DNA of 64,000 nt from Chryseobacterium angstadtii (GTDB lineage: Bacteria; Bacteroidota; Bacteroidia; Flavobacteriales; Weeksellaceae): positions 62,001 to 126,000 of the forward strand of contig NZ_LFND01000004.1 of assembly GCF_001045465.1 (NCBI RefSeq). The letters run 5' to 3'. Shown piece after piece: positions 10,176-19,455 of the stretch. Numbering within the stretch: position 1 is the first letter of the stretch; each line of letters starts with the position of its first letter. Made by a program: the position numbers and the translations under genes. The notes beneath the pieces were generated by a model. It was not told where the DNA came from, did not search any database, and saw only the letters and a list, made by a program, of their open reading frames with translations.

Positions 10176-12158
10176 TTAAAACACATAACAGGATTGTATA
10201 TTAAAACCGGCATCTGCCCCAATCCCGTCATTATTTAGGGTATTATTGATATAGGAAACCAGAGATAATGCGTCCTCGATTCCTACTTTGGTTCCCACGG
10301 CAACTCTTCCGCCATGTTCGACAATCACAGTAAATAAATTTCCGTTTCTGGCCATATTGAAACCGGCAATTACTTCAGTTTCATTTCCGGTAACGAGTGC
10401 GGTTACACTATCACCACGTATGGTTTTTGAGTAATTGGCTATGTTGTTGTTATTGATACTTGTCTGAAAGTTGGCATTGTTATTTAAGCTCAGTTCATTG
10501 TCTTTATTAATCAAGCCCACGACAATATTCATGGCAGAATTGGCAGCATCTCTTAATCTGAATGTCCCTGAAATACTGAAATTCTGCCCGGCAGGAACCA
10601 ATTCACTGCTTTTCATTGCTGCTACAACCACCGCTTCCCTGGCAAATGGTTTATTGTAAGGCGAAGCCGTGTAGCTCATAGCACCTCCGGCAACATTGAC
10701 TACATTCGGGGTATTGGGTGTGAATAATTTTGTTTCCCAGGTAAGGCTGTTCAGATTAATCAGTCTGAGAGTCGCTACCACATTCACGGTCATGGATGTT
10801 ACATAATATGCCACACCATTCCATAGCCTTAATTTGTAATTTCCTGTAGGGATATTCTTGAAATTAAAGTAGAAGGAGAGATCCAGTCCATTGGTATACA
10901 GCTGAATCTGGGAGTTGGGTACCACAGCTACAACAGTAGTTCCGTCATTAGCCATAATCTCCAGGCTGTAGCTGGTTGGATTCAGATTCAGATTGGCGCC
11001 TTTTAAGCTGATCCAGTAGTTTTTATCCGAGACATCCACTACAGGAGGTGTGATAAGTGCTACACTCATGGTTCCTGTGCTCCATCCACCATTCATAATG
11101 GTTTTTAAATCTGTTTTCTGTGCATCTGTCAGACTGCTCCACAATTCAACTTCTGCATTATAATCCGCAAACATGAAAGGACGTCTTACCGTAGAACTGT
11201 TTGTTCCCCAGAATTTTGTACCGTCATAGGTGATCTGATCTTTTCTCGCTTCATAATTGATGTCAAAAGCTGCGGCTGCGGCTCTTACATTTCCCATCAG
11301 ATGAAGCGAAGCCTGAGGAGATTTCGTTCCGATGCCTAATCCTCCTCCATTGTAGTAGACAGGGCTTGGCATGAAATTGTTTCCATCCCAGTACAGCAGA
11401 TAGTTTGGATCAGGGTTTATTGCTTTCCAGTCGATGCCTTCACTATGAGTAAAAGCCATATAATTTCCTTCTGTGTAAGGCTTATCCATTTTTCCGGCCA
11501 AACTATTCTCAAGTCCTTCCACCATACCGATGGTTATATTGGAAAGACCTGTCGGTAAATAGCTCTTAACTTCTTTTTTATTGCCTCCTTTAAACATATA
11601 GAGTGAAAAATTTCCTCTATTGTCCGGAATAGCAATAAAATCATGATCCTCAAACTGATAAGAACCTGAATTAGCGGCAAACGTAGCAATGCTGATTTCT
11701 GTAGCTTCAATCAGGGTTGTTATTCCCAGAGCTTCAATCTTTTCAGCCAGGATTTTTTCATCCTCATTCACAAAATCGTCCCAGATCATGTATCGGGTAT
11801 CGCTCTGCCTTTTGGTGTACACATTTCCCGTTTGATCTCCATTATCTACTGTAGCTATATTATCTGGCAGCTCTCCTACACCCAGAGCAGTTTTCCAGCT
11901 TTGGACATTTCCTGCCGTAAGGTTTGAAGCATCTTTTTTTGCCAGATGATCTGCATGAGCATCAGGATTGGAGACATGTAATTCAAAAATATTTTTGTCG
12001 GCCTTATTCTGAAGCAGGTTTTCCAGCCCCGCAATTTTTGTGGTAGGAATTACCTCATCTTTGTGCCAGAATGATGACCATGAAGCCTGGAACTGATCCT
12101 GGGTAGGAAAATCTCCGGTTTCAAAGTAACTGTATATGGTATTTAATGGTATCGACAT
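10176..12158 (-). CDS. Tail fibre B (receptor-binding)
   Basis: 660 aa counted from ATG 12158 (MSIPLNTIYSYFETGDF). The frame extends upstream to an ATG at 12248, but the paralogues begin exactly at MSIPLN, so the internal start is chosen. Residues 1-230 are almost identical to fibre C. The middle (NGGGLGIGTKSPQASLHL, KFWGTN, FADYNAEVELWSSLTD, IMNGGWSTG) aligns with C at lower identity and includes an Ig/IPT-like region (SLKGANLNLNPTSYSLEIM). The last about 170 residues are private to B and are the likely receptor-binding tip. Part of the late tail operon. Confidence 0.88.
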   Translation of the reverse strand: MSIPLNTIYSYFETGDFPTQDQFQASWSSFWHKDEVIPTTKIAGLENLLQNKADKNIFELHVSNPDAHADHLAKKDASNLTAGNVQSWKTALGVGELPDNIATVDNGDQTGNVYTKRQSDTRYMIWDDFVNEDEKILAEKIEALGITTLIEATEISIATFAANSGSYQFEDHDFIAIPDNRGNFSLYMFKGGNKKEVKSYLPTGLSNITIGMVEGLENSLAGKMDKPYTEGNYMAFTHSEGIDWKAINPDPNYLLYWDGNNFMPSPVYYNGGGLGIGTKSPQASLHLMGNVRAAAAAFDINYEARKDQITYDGTKFWGTNSSTVRRPFMFADYNAEVELWSSLTDAQKTDLKTIMNGGWSTGTMSVALITPPVVDVSDKNYWISLKGANLNLNPTSYSLEIMANDGTTVVAVVPNSQIQLYTNGLDLSFYFNFKNIPTGNYKLRLWNGVAYYVTSMTVNVVATLRLINLNSLTWETKLFTPNTPNVVNVAGGAMSYTASPYNKPFAREAVVVAAMKSSELVPAGQNFSISGTFRLRDAANSAMNIVVGLINKDNELSLNNNANFQTSINNNNIANYSKTIRGDSVTALVTGNETEVIAGFNMARNGNLFTVIVEHGGRVAVGTKVGIEDALSLVSYINNTLNNDGIGADAGFNIQSCYVF

Positions 12159-12337
12159 TGATTTATATTTTTTGTTTAATAAGGGATCCCCGGTTTCAAA
12201 ATGCATCGAAGCTAACCGATGTAAAAAGCCATGAATCGACCTGTTCAATTTTAGAAATGTTTAAGAAAATATTCGGCGGGCATCTTTTCAGGATGTGTTT
12301 TATCCTTTATGATTTTGTACGGACTTTTCCTGCATCA
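12159..12337. other. Spacer between fibres C and B carrying a fragment of a fibre 5' end
   Basis: 179 bp without a credible gene, unusually long for this tightly packed operon. 12186-12201 nearly repeats the start region of the fibre genes: the core CCGGTTTCAAA is identical and 14 of 16 bases match overall. Its translation gives HFETGD against YFETGD of the true fibres. It is probably a scar of the duplication. Confidence 0.45.
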
Positions 12338-14341
12338 TTATATTTTTTTAATGCTTGTAACTTTCACTCCAAATGTTGCCAGCTCCGTATACTGGAATGC
12401 GGTGGCAAAAACTTTAAATCTTATGGGAGTAGGCTGGCTGTTATCAATAATATTGGCTGAGATTCCTACGGTTCCGTCATCTTTAAAAATGGAAGTGGTC
12501 ACGTAGTTTGCTCTTTTTGCAATGATAAACCGCATGCTGTCTCCATCTCCAAGATTCACAGCGCCTGAACCTCCGGTTACAAAAAGGGCATACAAAGGTC
12601 CGTTATTGGCTACAGCCATAGCCCCTGATATCTTTTCGGCAGAGAGGGAGTTGGACTGCGAAGTAGTGATTCCAAATCCTGTGGAACCTCCGAAAGGGTT
12701 GAAGTTTCTTCCGACTTTACTTACCGCACCTTCAATCACAAAATCGTCTGTTGCTTTCAGGTAAGATTTCATATAATAAGCTACCAGAACAGCATTGTAG
12801 TTTTGTCCGGCATAATTATACAGGTCTTTATCATGCCCTATGTTTAGTTCTCCAAAAGTATTCACCAGTTCTTTATTAAAAGGCTGATCTCCTATTGTCA
12901 CCCTGCTCCAGCGGTTGTCGCTGATATCAATTTCTGATGCAGAACCGGTGGCAATCACTGTAAAATTCATCGGAGTGGTATATTCTGCGGCTCCGTTCCA
13001 GATTCTTACCCTGTAATATCCCAGCGCATAATTCTGAGAATTAAAGGAGAAGTTCAGCATATTGGCATTGAGAAGTGTCACTTTTGAATTATCAATGATT
13101 TCAACTGCATCACCATCTGCATTAACAATAGCCACGGTAAAACTGGCCGGATTCACATTAAGATTGGATCCTATCAGGGTGATGAAGGTAATATTGCCGG
13201 GATTTGTCGCTTTTGGAATCACAGGCGGATACACCAGCCCGACACTCATGGCATTGGTAGTCCAGCCACCGTTCATAACGGTTTTTATCCTTGTTCTCTG
13301 CTGTTCTGTCATGCTGCTCCACAGTTCCAGTTCACCATCGTAATCGGCATACATAAAAGGGCGTTTTGCACTTTCGAGGCTGGTTCCCCAAAACTTCGAA
13401 CCATCATAAGTCATCTGATTACGGCGGGTTTCTGAGTTGACATCAAAAACAAGAGCTTCCGTTTTCACTCTTCCGGCGATTTGTAAAAGCTCGGATGGTG
13501 ATTTGGTTGCAATACCGATATTTCCTCCGGGACTGTTGTACATATTGGCCGCCGAAAAATTGGTTCCGTTCCACTGAACTAAACTGTTTGCGGAGATATT
13601 AATCGCTTTCCAGTTCACCATCCCGTCCAGTACGGAAGCTATATAGTTCCCTGAAACAGACGGTTTATCCATTTTTCCGTTCAAAGCAGCCTGAAGTCCT
13701 TCCACCATTCCGATGGTGACGTTGGAAATACCGGTTGGCAGGTAGTTCTGAACGTTTTTCTTTTCGCCGCCTTTGAACATGTACAGGGAAAAATTCCCGT
13801 TGTTATCCGGCACTGCAATGAAGTCGTTATCTTCAAACTGATAGCCCCCGGAATTTCCTGCAAATCCGGCGATTGTGGTTTCTTTCGATTCAATCAGGGT
13901 TGTTAATCCCAGGGCTTCTATTTTTTCGGCCAGGATCTTTTCATCCTCATTCACAAAATCGTCCCAGATCATGTATCTGGTATCGCTTTGCTTTTTGGTG
14001 TACACATTTCCTGTCTGATCCCCATTATCTACTGTAGCTATATTGCCGGGCAATTCTCCTACGCCCAGAGCTTCTTTCCAGCTTTGTACATTTCCGGCCG
14101 TAAGATTTGAAGCATCTTTTTTCGCCAGATGATCTGCATGAGCATCCGGGTTGGAAACATGCAGTTCAAAAATATTTTTGTCGGCCTTATTCTGAAGCAG
14201 GTTTTCCAGCCCCGCAATTTTTGTGGTGGGAATTACCTCATCTTTGTGCCAGAATGATGACCATGAAGCCTGGAACTGATCCTGGGTAGGAAAGTCTCCG
14301 GTTTCAAAGTAACTGTATATGGTATTTAATGGGATTGACAT
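12338..14341 (-). CDS. Tail fibre C (receptor-binding)
   Basis: 667 aa, first of three tandem paralogous fibre genes in transcription order. The N-terminal about 230 residues match fibre B nearly residue for residue; the first 100 bases of the two genes differ at about three positions. The middle domain (KFWGTSLESAKRPFMYAD, MNGGWTTNAMSVG, LIGSNLNVNPASFTV) is homologous to B. The C-terminus from about residue 470 is unrelated to B. It follows the collar-fibre gene by 6 bp. Interpretation as an adhesin of the tail tip rests on position and domain layout. Confidence 0.88.
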   Translation of the reverse strand: MSIPLNTIYSYFETGDFPTQDQFQASWSSFWHKDEVIPTTKIAGLENLLQNKADKNIFELHVSNPDAHADHLAKKDASNLTAGNVQSWKEALGVGELPGNIATVDNGDQTGNVYTKKQSDTRYMIWDDFVNEDEKILAEKIEALGLTTLIESKETTIAGFAGNSGGYQFEDNDFIAVPDNNGNFSLYMFKGGEKKNVQNYLPTGISNVTIGMVEGLQAALNGKMDKPSVSGNYIASVLDGMVNWKAINISANSLVQWNGTNFSAANMYNSPGGNIGIATKSPSELLQIAGRVKTEALVFDVNSETRRNQMTYDGSKFWGTSLESAKRPFMYADYDGELELWSSMTEQQRTRIKTVMNGGWTTNAMSVGLVYPPVIPKATNPGNITFITLIGSNLNVNPASFTVAIVNADGDAVEIIDNSKVTLLNANMLNFSFNSQNYALGYYRVRIWNGAAEYTTPMNFTVIATGSASEIDISDNRWSRVTIGDQPFNKELVNTFGELNIGHDKDLYNYAGQNYNAVLVAYYMKSYLKATDDFVIEGAVSKVGRNFNPFGGSTGFGITTSQSNSLSAEKISGAMAVANNGPLYALFVTGGSGAVNLGDGDSMRFIIAKRANYVTTSIFKDDGTVGISANIIDNSQPTPIRFKVFATAFQYTELATFGVKVTSIKKI

Positions 14342-14347
14342 AATCTT

Positions 14348-15166
14348 TTACTGAAAATTGGGTTCAATGTACAATGCGATTCTCGACGGCTGGATGTTGT
14401 TGTGAGGCTGGTTGCCTCCTGTTTCGGTAGTATTTCTATATCCGTCTACCAATGTTCCGCCTCTTCCGCTGGCTCCTCCGCTTCCGATGGTCCAATAGTG
14501 TTGGTGGGAGTGTCTCGGCATCTGATCGATAGTAAGGGTATGGGTTTTTGTTCCAAATTCACCTCCGAGAGTATTGAATTCTGATTCATTAGGGCTCCAT
14601 CCTACAATGGTTTTCCCTCTGAAGTCTAAACATTCTTTCCATCCTGCAGGGATTTGGGCAGCCGGCTTTCTCCATGCCACCACAATTCCTCCGTTAATAA
14701 TAGGCGCCGTCTTCAGTTCCAGTTTTTCAATTCTGGCTGTAAGTGCCGACACATCTACCTGGGTAGCTGTATTATTAACTTTCACCTGGATGCTTCTCAG
14801 CGTTTCCAGTTTCAGGAACTCGGACCAGTTGTAACTTGTTGCTCCGGTCCCGAATTTTACGGTTCTTTTTTCAATCAGTGTTTTTGAAAGCTGATCTTCA
14901 AATGTTTTCGGAATTTCTTCGGTGTGAATGTATACGGTAGCTGTTGGCGAGTAGACCCCTCCTTCAAAATAGTACAGTTTTCCTTCAATCGCTACCACTC
15001 CCGGGTTTACACTGGAGCCTACGGTTTCACAACCTGACAGAATGGTTTTGTTTCCTGCCAGATCTCCGAGTACTTCAAAGATTTCGTACGCCTCTTCAAT
15101 AGTGTTCATTAGGTCATTGGTAAGAGGCATACCGCCTGTCTGTAAAAATTTGAAATTGTATTTCAT
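14348..15166 (-). CDS. Tail collar domain protein (short fibre / fibre base)
   Basis: 272 aa. The C-terminal 110 residues show the phage tail-collar signature: PAGWKECLDFRGKTIVGW, LGGEFGTKTHTLTIDQMP, RHSHQHYW and ETGGNQPHNNIQPS; the His-rich part binds metal in characterised short fibres. The N-terminal part (LQTGGMPLTNDLMNTIEEAY) probably attaches to the baseplate. It lies between the baseplate wedge genes and the fibre array, the expected place for a fibre-connecting protein. Confidence 0.88.
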   Translation of the reverse strand: MKYNFKFLQTGGMPLTNDLMNTIEEAYEIFEVLGDLAGNKTILSGCETVGSSVNPGVVAIEGKLYYFEGGVYSPTATVYIHTEEIPKTFEDQLSKTLIEKRTVKFGTGATSYNWSEFLKLETLRSIQVKVNNTATQVDVSALTARIEKLELKTAPIINGGIVVAWRKPAAQIPAGWKECLDFRGKTIVGWSPNESEFNTLGGEFGTKTHTLTIDQMPRHSHQHYWTIGSGGASGRGGTLVDGYRNTTETGGNQPHNNIQPSRIALYIEPNFQ

Positions 15167-15168
15167 TT

Positions 15169-15660
15169 TTAAGTGATTGTTATTATATATCTTTTGGATG
15201 GTAGTTTGTAAAAATCAATCTCCGCCCTGAGTTGGTCTTCATTGATAGCTGTATCCGGTATTTCCACTTTGAAATCATATTCGCTGTAGAGCTCTGATTC
15301 TGTTCTCAGATAAAGTGGTTTTTCGTCACCGTTTACCCATTGGGTTTTTGAATAGTACTGATCGTCTTCTGCTTCGGTGTAGAGAAAAGTTCCTTCGTAG
15401 AGAACTGCTTTTACTATTCTTATTCTTCTCTCCAGCGGATCGAAAGAGTTGTTCAGGTGTTTCTGAAGTGAAAATTTCTGATAATTGAAATTCATCTTAA
15501 TCAGATTCTGTTTTCTGGCTTTCAAAAACTCGATGTATAGAGTTTCGATTTCAAAAATCAATACCCAGATCAGATTCAGAACGGACTGTGTGCGCCAGAA
15601 AGTGAATAGCCACCACTGCGCCAGCCTTTTAAAATTAATATTGAAAAGCTTGTCATCCAT
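15169..15660 (-). CDS. Baseplate-region protein of unknown family (position of gpI)
   Basis: 163 aa, between the gpJ-like gene (stop at 15663) and the collar-fibre gene. It has aromatic-rich helices at the N-terminus (LAQWWLFTFWRTQ) and a beta-rich C-terminus. Sequence alone does not identify it; by gene order it occupies the place of P2/Mu tail protein I, a baseplate wedge component. The ATG at 15660 lies directly after the preceding stop, supporting this start. Confidence 0.7.
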   Translation of the reverse strand: MDDKLFNINFKRLAQWWLFTFWRTQSVLNLIWVLIFEIETLYIEFLKARKQNLIKMNFNYQKFSLQKHLNNSFDPLERRIRIVKAVLYEGTFLYTEAEDDQYYSKTQWVNGDEKPLYLRTESELYSEYDFKVEIPDTAINEDQLRAEIDFYKLPSKRYIITIT

Positions 15661-15662
15661 TG

Positions 15663-16544
15663 TTATTCTGCTTGGTAATTAAGGTATTGTATCCCGGTCC
15701 AGTCTTCAATTTTGAAGTATCCGGATTTTGGAATCACGGAGATTCCTATAGGCTGGAATACGATTGGATAATTGGAACCCGGCTCTACCCATCCGCTTTC
15801 TACGATAAGATTCTGAAGATCCGTTACTCCATCCACAGCCAAAATGGCCGCTTCCAGTTTCTGAACGCTCAGCTCACCGTTGAAGGGAAGATTTTTCAGG
15901 AATCTTTTAATGGCATCTTCTACAGGATAGGTTCCGATGGCCAGAATGCTTCTTCCGTCTGCAAGCAGTACTCCGGGATTGTAGCACACCACAAATTTGA
16001 TTCTCAGAATATCCGGTTTGTAGTTCACAATAACGATATTGTCTCCTGCCGCCTGGATTTCTTCGATATAGGACCTGAAGGCCATACCTACATTATCTGC
16101 CAGCGGTACAATTTCCCCGTTGCTTTCCGTAGCAATTTTCATGGATATTTTAGAGGAATTGGGGGCTTTGGTTACGGCTACGTATTTGATGACTTTTGAT
16201 GTTTCCACCTGCTCATCCGTAGCGGGTACTTCCACTCCGTTCTGTTCGTATAAGGTTGAAAAATCTCCACTTTCCGGAAGCAGTTTAAAACCGTACTGAT
16301 ATCTCAGGGCTTCGTTTCTGTACCATTTTAAGGTAGGTACTTTCTGCTCCTTAATTTTGGTTTCAATTTCTTTCAAGTGAAGCTTACAGGCTTCCTGAAA
16401 ATTCCATATGGTAAATCCTACCACCTCGAAAATCTTTCTCCAGAAGGGGTTTTTAGAAACATCTGAGGTGAGTTTCTGAAGGTAGGGGTTTGCATCTTTA
16501 AGTGCTATGATGCTGTTGATTATATCTTGAAGCGTTTTATTCAT
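15663..16544 (-). CDS. Baseplate J-like / gp47-like wedge protein
   Basis: 293 aa. Layout and motifs fit the baseplate J family: helical N-terminus, then VEVPATDEQVETSKVIKYVA, a beta domain (KISMKIATESNGEIVPL), an AGDNIVIVNYKP stretch and a C-terminal region that handles KRFLKNLPFNGELSVQKLEAAI. This family forms the wedge ring that opens during sheath contraction. It is directly preceded by the LysM/gpX-like gene (2-bp gap). Confidence 0.82.
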   Translation of the reverse strand: MNKTLQDIINSIIALKDANPYLQKLTSDVSKNPFWRKIFEVVGFTIWNFQEACKLHLKEIETKIKEQKVPTLKWYRNEALRYQYGFKLLPESGDFSTLYEQNGVEVPATDEQVETSKVIKYVAVTKAPNSSKISMKIATESNGEIVPLADNVGMAFRSYIEEIQAAGDNIVIVNYKPDILRIKFVVCYNPGVLLADGRSILAIGTYPVEDAIKRFLKNLPFNGELSVQKLEAAILAVDGVTDLQNLIVESGWVEPGSNYPIVFQPIGISVIPKSGYFKIEDWTGIQYLNYQAE

Positions 16545-16546
16545 TT

Positions 16547-16846
16547 TTAACTTACTTTAAAACTATTTTCCAGTTGCATATATCCGATACCTTTCAGCGA
16601 AGGAACCTGTCTTTCCTCGCTCAGCGTGGTTCCTGTAGCCGGTTTGATGTTTTTTGACTGATAGTACTGCAGAACATCTGCTTTTGCGTTGGTGATGTCT
16701 GAAACACTGAGGGCTTTTCCTGTCGTCAGCAGGTCAGACACCGCCATTCCGTTCGCTATGGCAATGTCGAAACAGTTTTGTACATCTCCGGTATGCTGTA
16801 TGGCAATATCCAGGATGGATTGTTTATTTAATACTTTAATCTCCAT
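16547..16846 (-). CDS. Small LysM-like (gpX-type) tail protein
   Basis: 99 aa. The N-terminal half (VLNKQSILDIAIQHTGDVQ then ANGMAVSDLLTTGKAL) resembles the LysM-like fold of P2 tail protein X, which binds around the spike/hub. The C-terminus (PSLKGIGYMQL) is unassigned. It overlaps the gp25-like gene by 11 bp, suggesting translational coupling. The LysM call is by eye. Confidence 0.65.
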   Translation of the reverse strand: MEIKVLNKQSILDIAIQHTGDVQNCFDIAIANGMAVSDLLTTGKALSVSDITNAKADVLQYYQSKNIKPATGTTLSEERQVPSLKGIGYMQLENSFKVS

Positions 16847-17129
16847 AATCTGCGTCTATATCTATCTCGAGGTTTTCATCTATTTTCACATGATTCACCG
16901 TCATTCCGTCTGCAAAAAACTCCTGTCTTATTTCTCTTGCCAGTTCTTCCGGCGCAGCATGTTCAAGGTATCTTCTTGCTCCCACTCCGTTTTTCGGGAA
17001 GAGTTTCATTTCGCCTTTGTCTGCGAAGAGCAGTGTTTTCTGATGTTCGTATGTACTTTCCCCCACGGTGAAGTCGCCGTCGCTGAACTGGAGTTCAAAA
17101 TTTTCGTCTAAAAGAATATCTGTCGGCAT
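16836..17129 (-). CDS. Baseplate wedge protein, gp25/gpW-like
   Basis: 97 aa. The pattern DILLDENFELQFSDGDF, then a stretch on the local state of the assembly, and ELAREIRQEFFADGMTV with a terminal acidic beta hairpin fits the gp25-like wedge family common to contractile tails, P2 gpW and Mu gp46. It sits in a conserved order with spike and gpJ genes. Confidence 0.75.
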   Translation of the reverse strand: MPTDILLDENFELQFSDGDFTVGESTYEHQKTLLFADKGEMKLFPKNGVGARRYLEHAAPEELAREIRQEFFADGMTVNHVKIDENLEIDIDADYGD

Positions 17130-17130
17130 G

Positions 17131-17352
17131 TTATATTATATTTCCTGTTCCTGTACCAGTCTGGGCAGCTGCCGTTCCTGTTGTACTTACTATTACTTTT
17201 ACCTGTCCGGCTTCTACAAATTTTTTTATTGCTTTGGCCATTTCCCGGGCAATTCTGTTTCTGGATGCCCCTGCATCTTTTTCATCGATCTCGCTCTCCA
17301 TCATTTTGATGAGATCGTCGATCAGTATTGGTTCTGCTGCGCTTAAACTCAT
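17131..17352 (-). CDS. Small tail-operon protein, Thr/Gly-rich C-terminus
   Basis: 73 aa, unassigned. Residues 1-50 are helical and charged; the end (STTGTAAAQTGTGTG) is a low-complexity Thr/Ala/Gly beta strand of the type often seen at ends of phage structural subunits. It overlaps the spike gene stop by 4 nt, suggesting coupling. Since it lies between spike and wedge genes, a spike-tip or baseplate role is possible but unproven. Confidence 0.65.
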   Translation of the reverse strand: MSLSAAEPILIDDLIKMMESEIDEKDAGASRNRIAREMAKAIKKFVEAGQVKVIVSTTGTAAAQTGTGTGNII

Positions 17353-17840
17353 TTTAAAAGGGATTTAAATTCATTTCTAAGTGTTTCAAAGTCTGCCAGG
17401 TTGATCAGGTTGATTGTGGGGCCGTAATTGGTGGTAAATTTCATAGCCTTAATGGCATCAAAAAGTTCATCTACAAGCTTGGCAAAATTCTTCCCGTTGG
17501 CTTCCATGTGGATTTTATCACTCAGTTCCAGATTGGCGGTTGCCGTTTTCCAGTAAAATTTTTCTACCACATCGCAGGCCATCACCATCCAGTCATCATC
17601 ATCTTCTACTCTTACAGCCAATACATAGCTTCCCACTTTAGGAATCTGAATAAAGCTCTTGTTTCCTGTAAGCACCGGCCGGAGCCTTACATCCAGATAT
17701 TCCTGGCCGTCTTCATCCGTCAGAACACAGATGGCTTTTTCCTCATCTACGGATTTTACCTGCGCGATATTGCTTACTGCGGGTGCATGTGAGCTGGCTA
17801 TCTGCTTTAATCCTTCTCTTATATATTCCGGTGTTGCCAT
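17349..17840 (-). CDS. Baseplate spike protein, gpV/gp45-like
   Basis: 163 aa. An OB-fold-like region (AQVKSVDEEKAICVLTDEDG through PKVGSYVLAVRVEDDDDW) is followed by a short beta strand segment (ANLELSDKIHMEANGKNF) and a helical C-terminus. This matches phage spikes of the gpV/gp45 type, the central membrane-piercing needle, except for the added helical tail. It is adjacent to and overlaps by one base the gpD-like hub gene. Confidence 0.75.
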   Translation of the reverse strand: MATPEYIREGLKQIASSHAPAVSNIAQVKSVDEEKAICVLTDEDGQEYLDVRLRPVLTGNKSFIQIPKVGSYVLAVRVEDDDDWMVMACDVVEKFYWKTATANLELSDKIHMEANGKNFAKLVDELFDAIKAMKFTTNYGPTINLINLADFETLRNEFKSLLK

Positions 17841-18838
17841 TATTTCTGTGTTAAAAATCCTAATGTTACGGTCTGTCTTCCTCCTGATGCTCCAAACTCA
17901 CCGCTTACACTTTCTATGAAGTATTCTCCGGTTTTATCCGGATACATTCCGCCTTCCAGTTCCAGGACCATCCCTTTTACGGCATAAGGTTCCAGAAAAA
18001 GGGTGATATTGCCTTCGTATCCTTTGTAGTTTTCTTTGGTTTGCAGCCTGTTGGCTATTTCTTTTAAAAAATTGCCCGGAATTCCTGCCTTTACTTTTAA
18101 ACTTTTCTCGCCTGAGGATTTCTGCTGATCAGACTTGGTTTTATTGACCTCGCCTTTATCGTTTTTTTCCTTGATGACGATCTTGGTGCTTTTATCTACT
18201 GCTTTTTGTTGAAATTCATCGTCTTTCACTGTATTCCAGCCTATTCTCGCTTTGATCCTCTTCTGAACTTTTCCAAACTGGGTTCCTACATAAATTACGT
18301 TCATGTTGAAATAAACGGCCAGCTTGCATTCGTCTTTCAGCCATTCCAGGACTTTGATTCCGCTTACATTTTTGAACCTTACGTTCTTCAATGGGATATC
18401 CGGAATTTCTCCGGAAAGGGTGATACCTGTTCCTACGGTAAGCTCTTCTAAAAGTTTCCTAACGGTTACAGTGGGATAAGTTTTGTTGAAAATGATGTCA
18501 TACAGCTTATACCCATATCCTTCACACTCTATCTTCACGGGAATTCCCATGTTGACTCTTTTGATAAAACCTTCAAAGCGTTTTTTGTTGACATTGTTGT
18601 AGCCTAAAGAAACACTTACGAAATCACCTTCTTTAAAAGCATACCCCATTCTCTCGCTGCTTTCCCGGTCTTTGTTCAGATCCTGGGTCTGCACTCTGGT
18701 ATTTTTCAGGTAGCTTATTCTGGGAAGTTCAATGGTACATGAATCTATAAAAGATCCTACCTCGCTTTTCCATGTTACTTTACTGGCTTTAATGTCTTTT
18801 ACATCTTTTATTGAGATATTACTGGTTAGTGTTAGCAT
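17840..18838 (-). CDS. Tail hub protein, late-control gpD-like
   Basis: 332 aa. The beginning (KVTWKSEVGSFIDSCTIELP, then KEGDFVSVSLGYNNVNKKRF) and the middle (FKNVSGIKVLEWLKDECKLAVYF) fit the gpD/gp27-like hub fold that links the tube end to the spike. The C-terminus ends in a beta-rich part (YFIESVSGEFGASGGRQTVTL). It overlaps the upstream gene by 20 bp. Confidence 0.82.
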   Translation of the reverse strand: MLTLTSNISIKDVKDIKASKVTWKSEVGSFIDSCTIELPRISYLKNTRVQTQDLNKDRESSERMGYAFKEGDFVSVSLGYNNVNKKRFEGFIKRVNMGIPVKIECEGYGYKLYDIIFNKTYPTVTVRKLLEELTVGTGITLSGEIPDIPLKNVRFKNVSGIKVLEWLKDECKLAVYFNMNVIYVGTQFGKVQKRIKARIGWNTVKDDEFQQKAVDKSTKIVIKEKNDKGEVNKTKSDQQKSSGEKSLKVKAGIPGNFLKEIANRLQTKENYKGYEGNITLFLEPYAVKGMVLELEGGMYPDKTGEYFIESVSGEFGASGGRQTVTLGFLTQK

Positions 18839-19454
18839 TTCTTTGTGGTACTTCTAAATCTTTTACATCGGCAATAAAATCACTTTCACAGGTCAGACTG
18901 AATGGTCTGATCCAGTGTGTTTTCCCCTGTGTTTCCGGAAACTCCAATGAGGTAACGGCTACTCTGCAGCTTTCAACCAAAAACATTTCGGGATATCCTC
19001 CGTGCAGGGTGACCTTCTGATCGGTCTCAAAAATCGTTTTCAGACTTTTGATATCATCTTCCGGAACTCTTCTGTTTTTTCCTATCAGAAAGCCTCTTAT
19101 GGTAAACTTGTAATCATCAATATTGAACAGTTCCTTTACAGTTCCCTTTCTTTCGCTGACGGCAGTTCTTACGACCGTTTTGCTCAGGTTTACGGCAATG
19201 GTGCAGGTATCAATTTCAATGGCATCTACTTCATTGATTTTGAAGAGTGCAGGAAACCAGATATCCTGGCCATAATCTCCAATTTTATTGAAGGGAATGG
19301 TATTTTTACTATAATGAATGGTTCCTCTCGGTGATGGATTTTTGAAATCCCAGCCCGGAATTCCCAACATGGAAAGATCCGGTCCGGAAATCCGGTAAGG
19401 GGTTGTTGAAAAATAACTTTTATATAAATCTTCTAAATCAAAAACTGTCTGCAT
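18819..19454 (-). CDS. Tail-tip protein of Bacteroidota-type (DUF6046-like)
   Basis: 211 aa. All-beta protein with the pattern ISGPDLSMLGIPGWDFKNP and an acidic strand series. I associate this with the DUF6046-type proteins of Bacteroidota tails; this is memory, not a search. It sits between tape measure and hub, the place of P2 gpU or Mu gp43-like tail-tip adaptors. Function inferred from position. Confidence 0.65.
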   Translation of the reverse strand: MQTVFDLEDLYKSYFSTTPYRISGPDLSMLGIPGWDFKNPSPRGTIHYSKNTIPFNKIGDYGQDIWFPALFKINEVDAIEIDTCTIAVNLSKTVVRTAVSERKGTVKELFNIDDYKFTIRGFLIGKNRRVPEDDIKSLKTIFETDQKVTLHGGYPEMFLVESCRVAVTSLEFPETQGKTHWIRPFSLTCESDFIADVKDLEVPQRNANTNQ

Positions 19455-19455
19455 A

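Noticed and set aside
12159..12248. Upstream start of fibre B at 12248
   Set aside because: Paralogues start at MSIPLN; the extra 30 residues come from the spacer scar.
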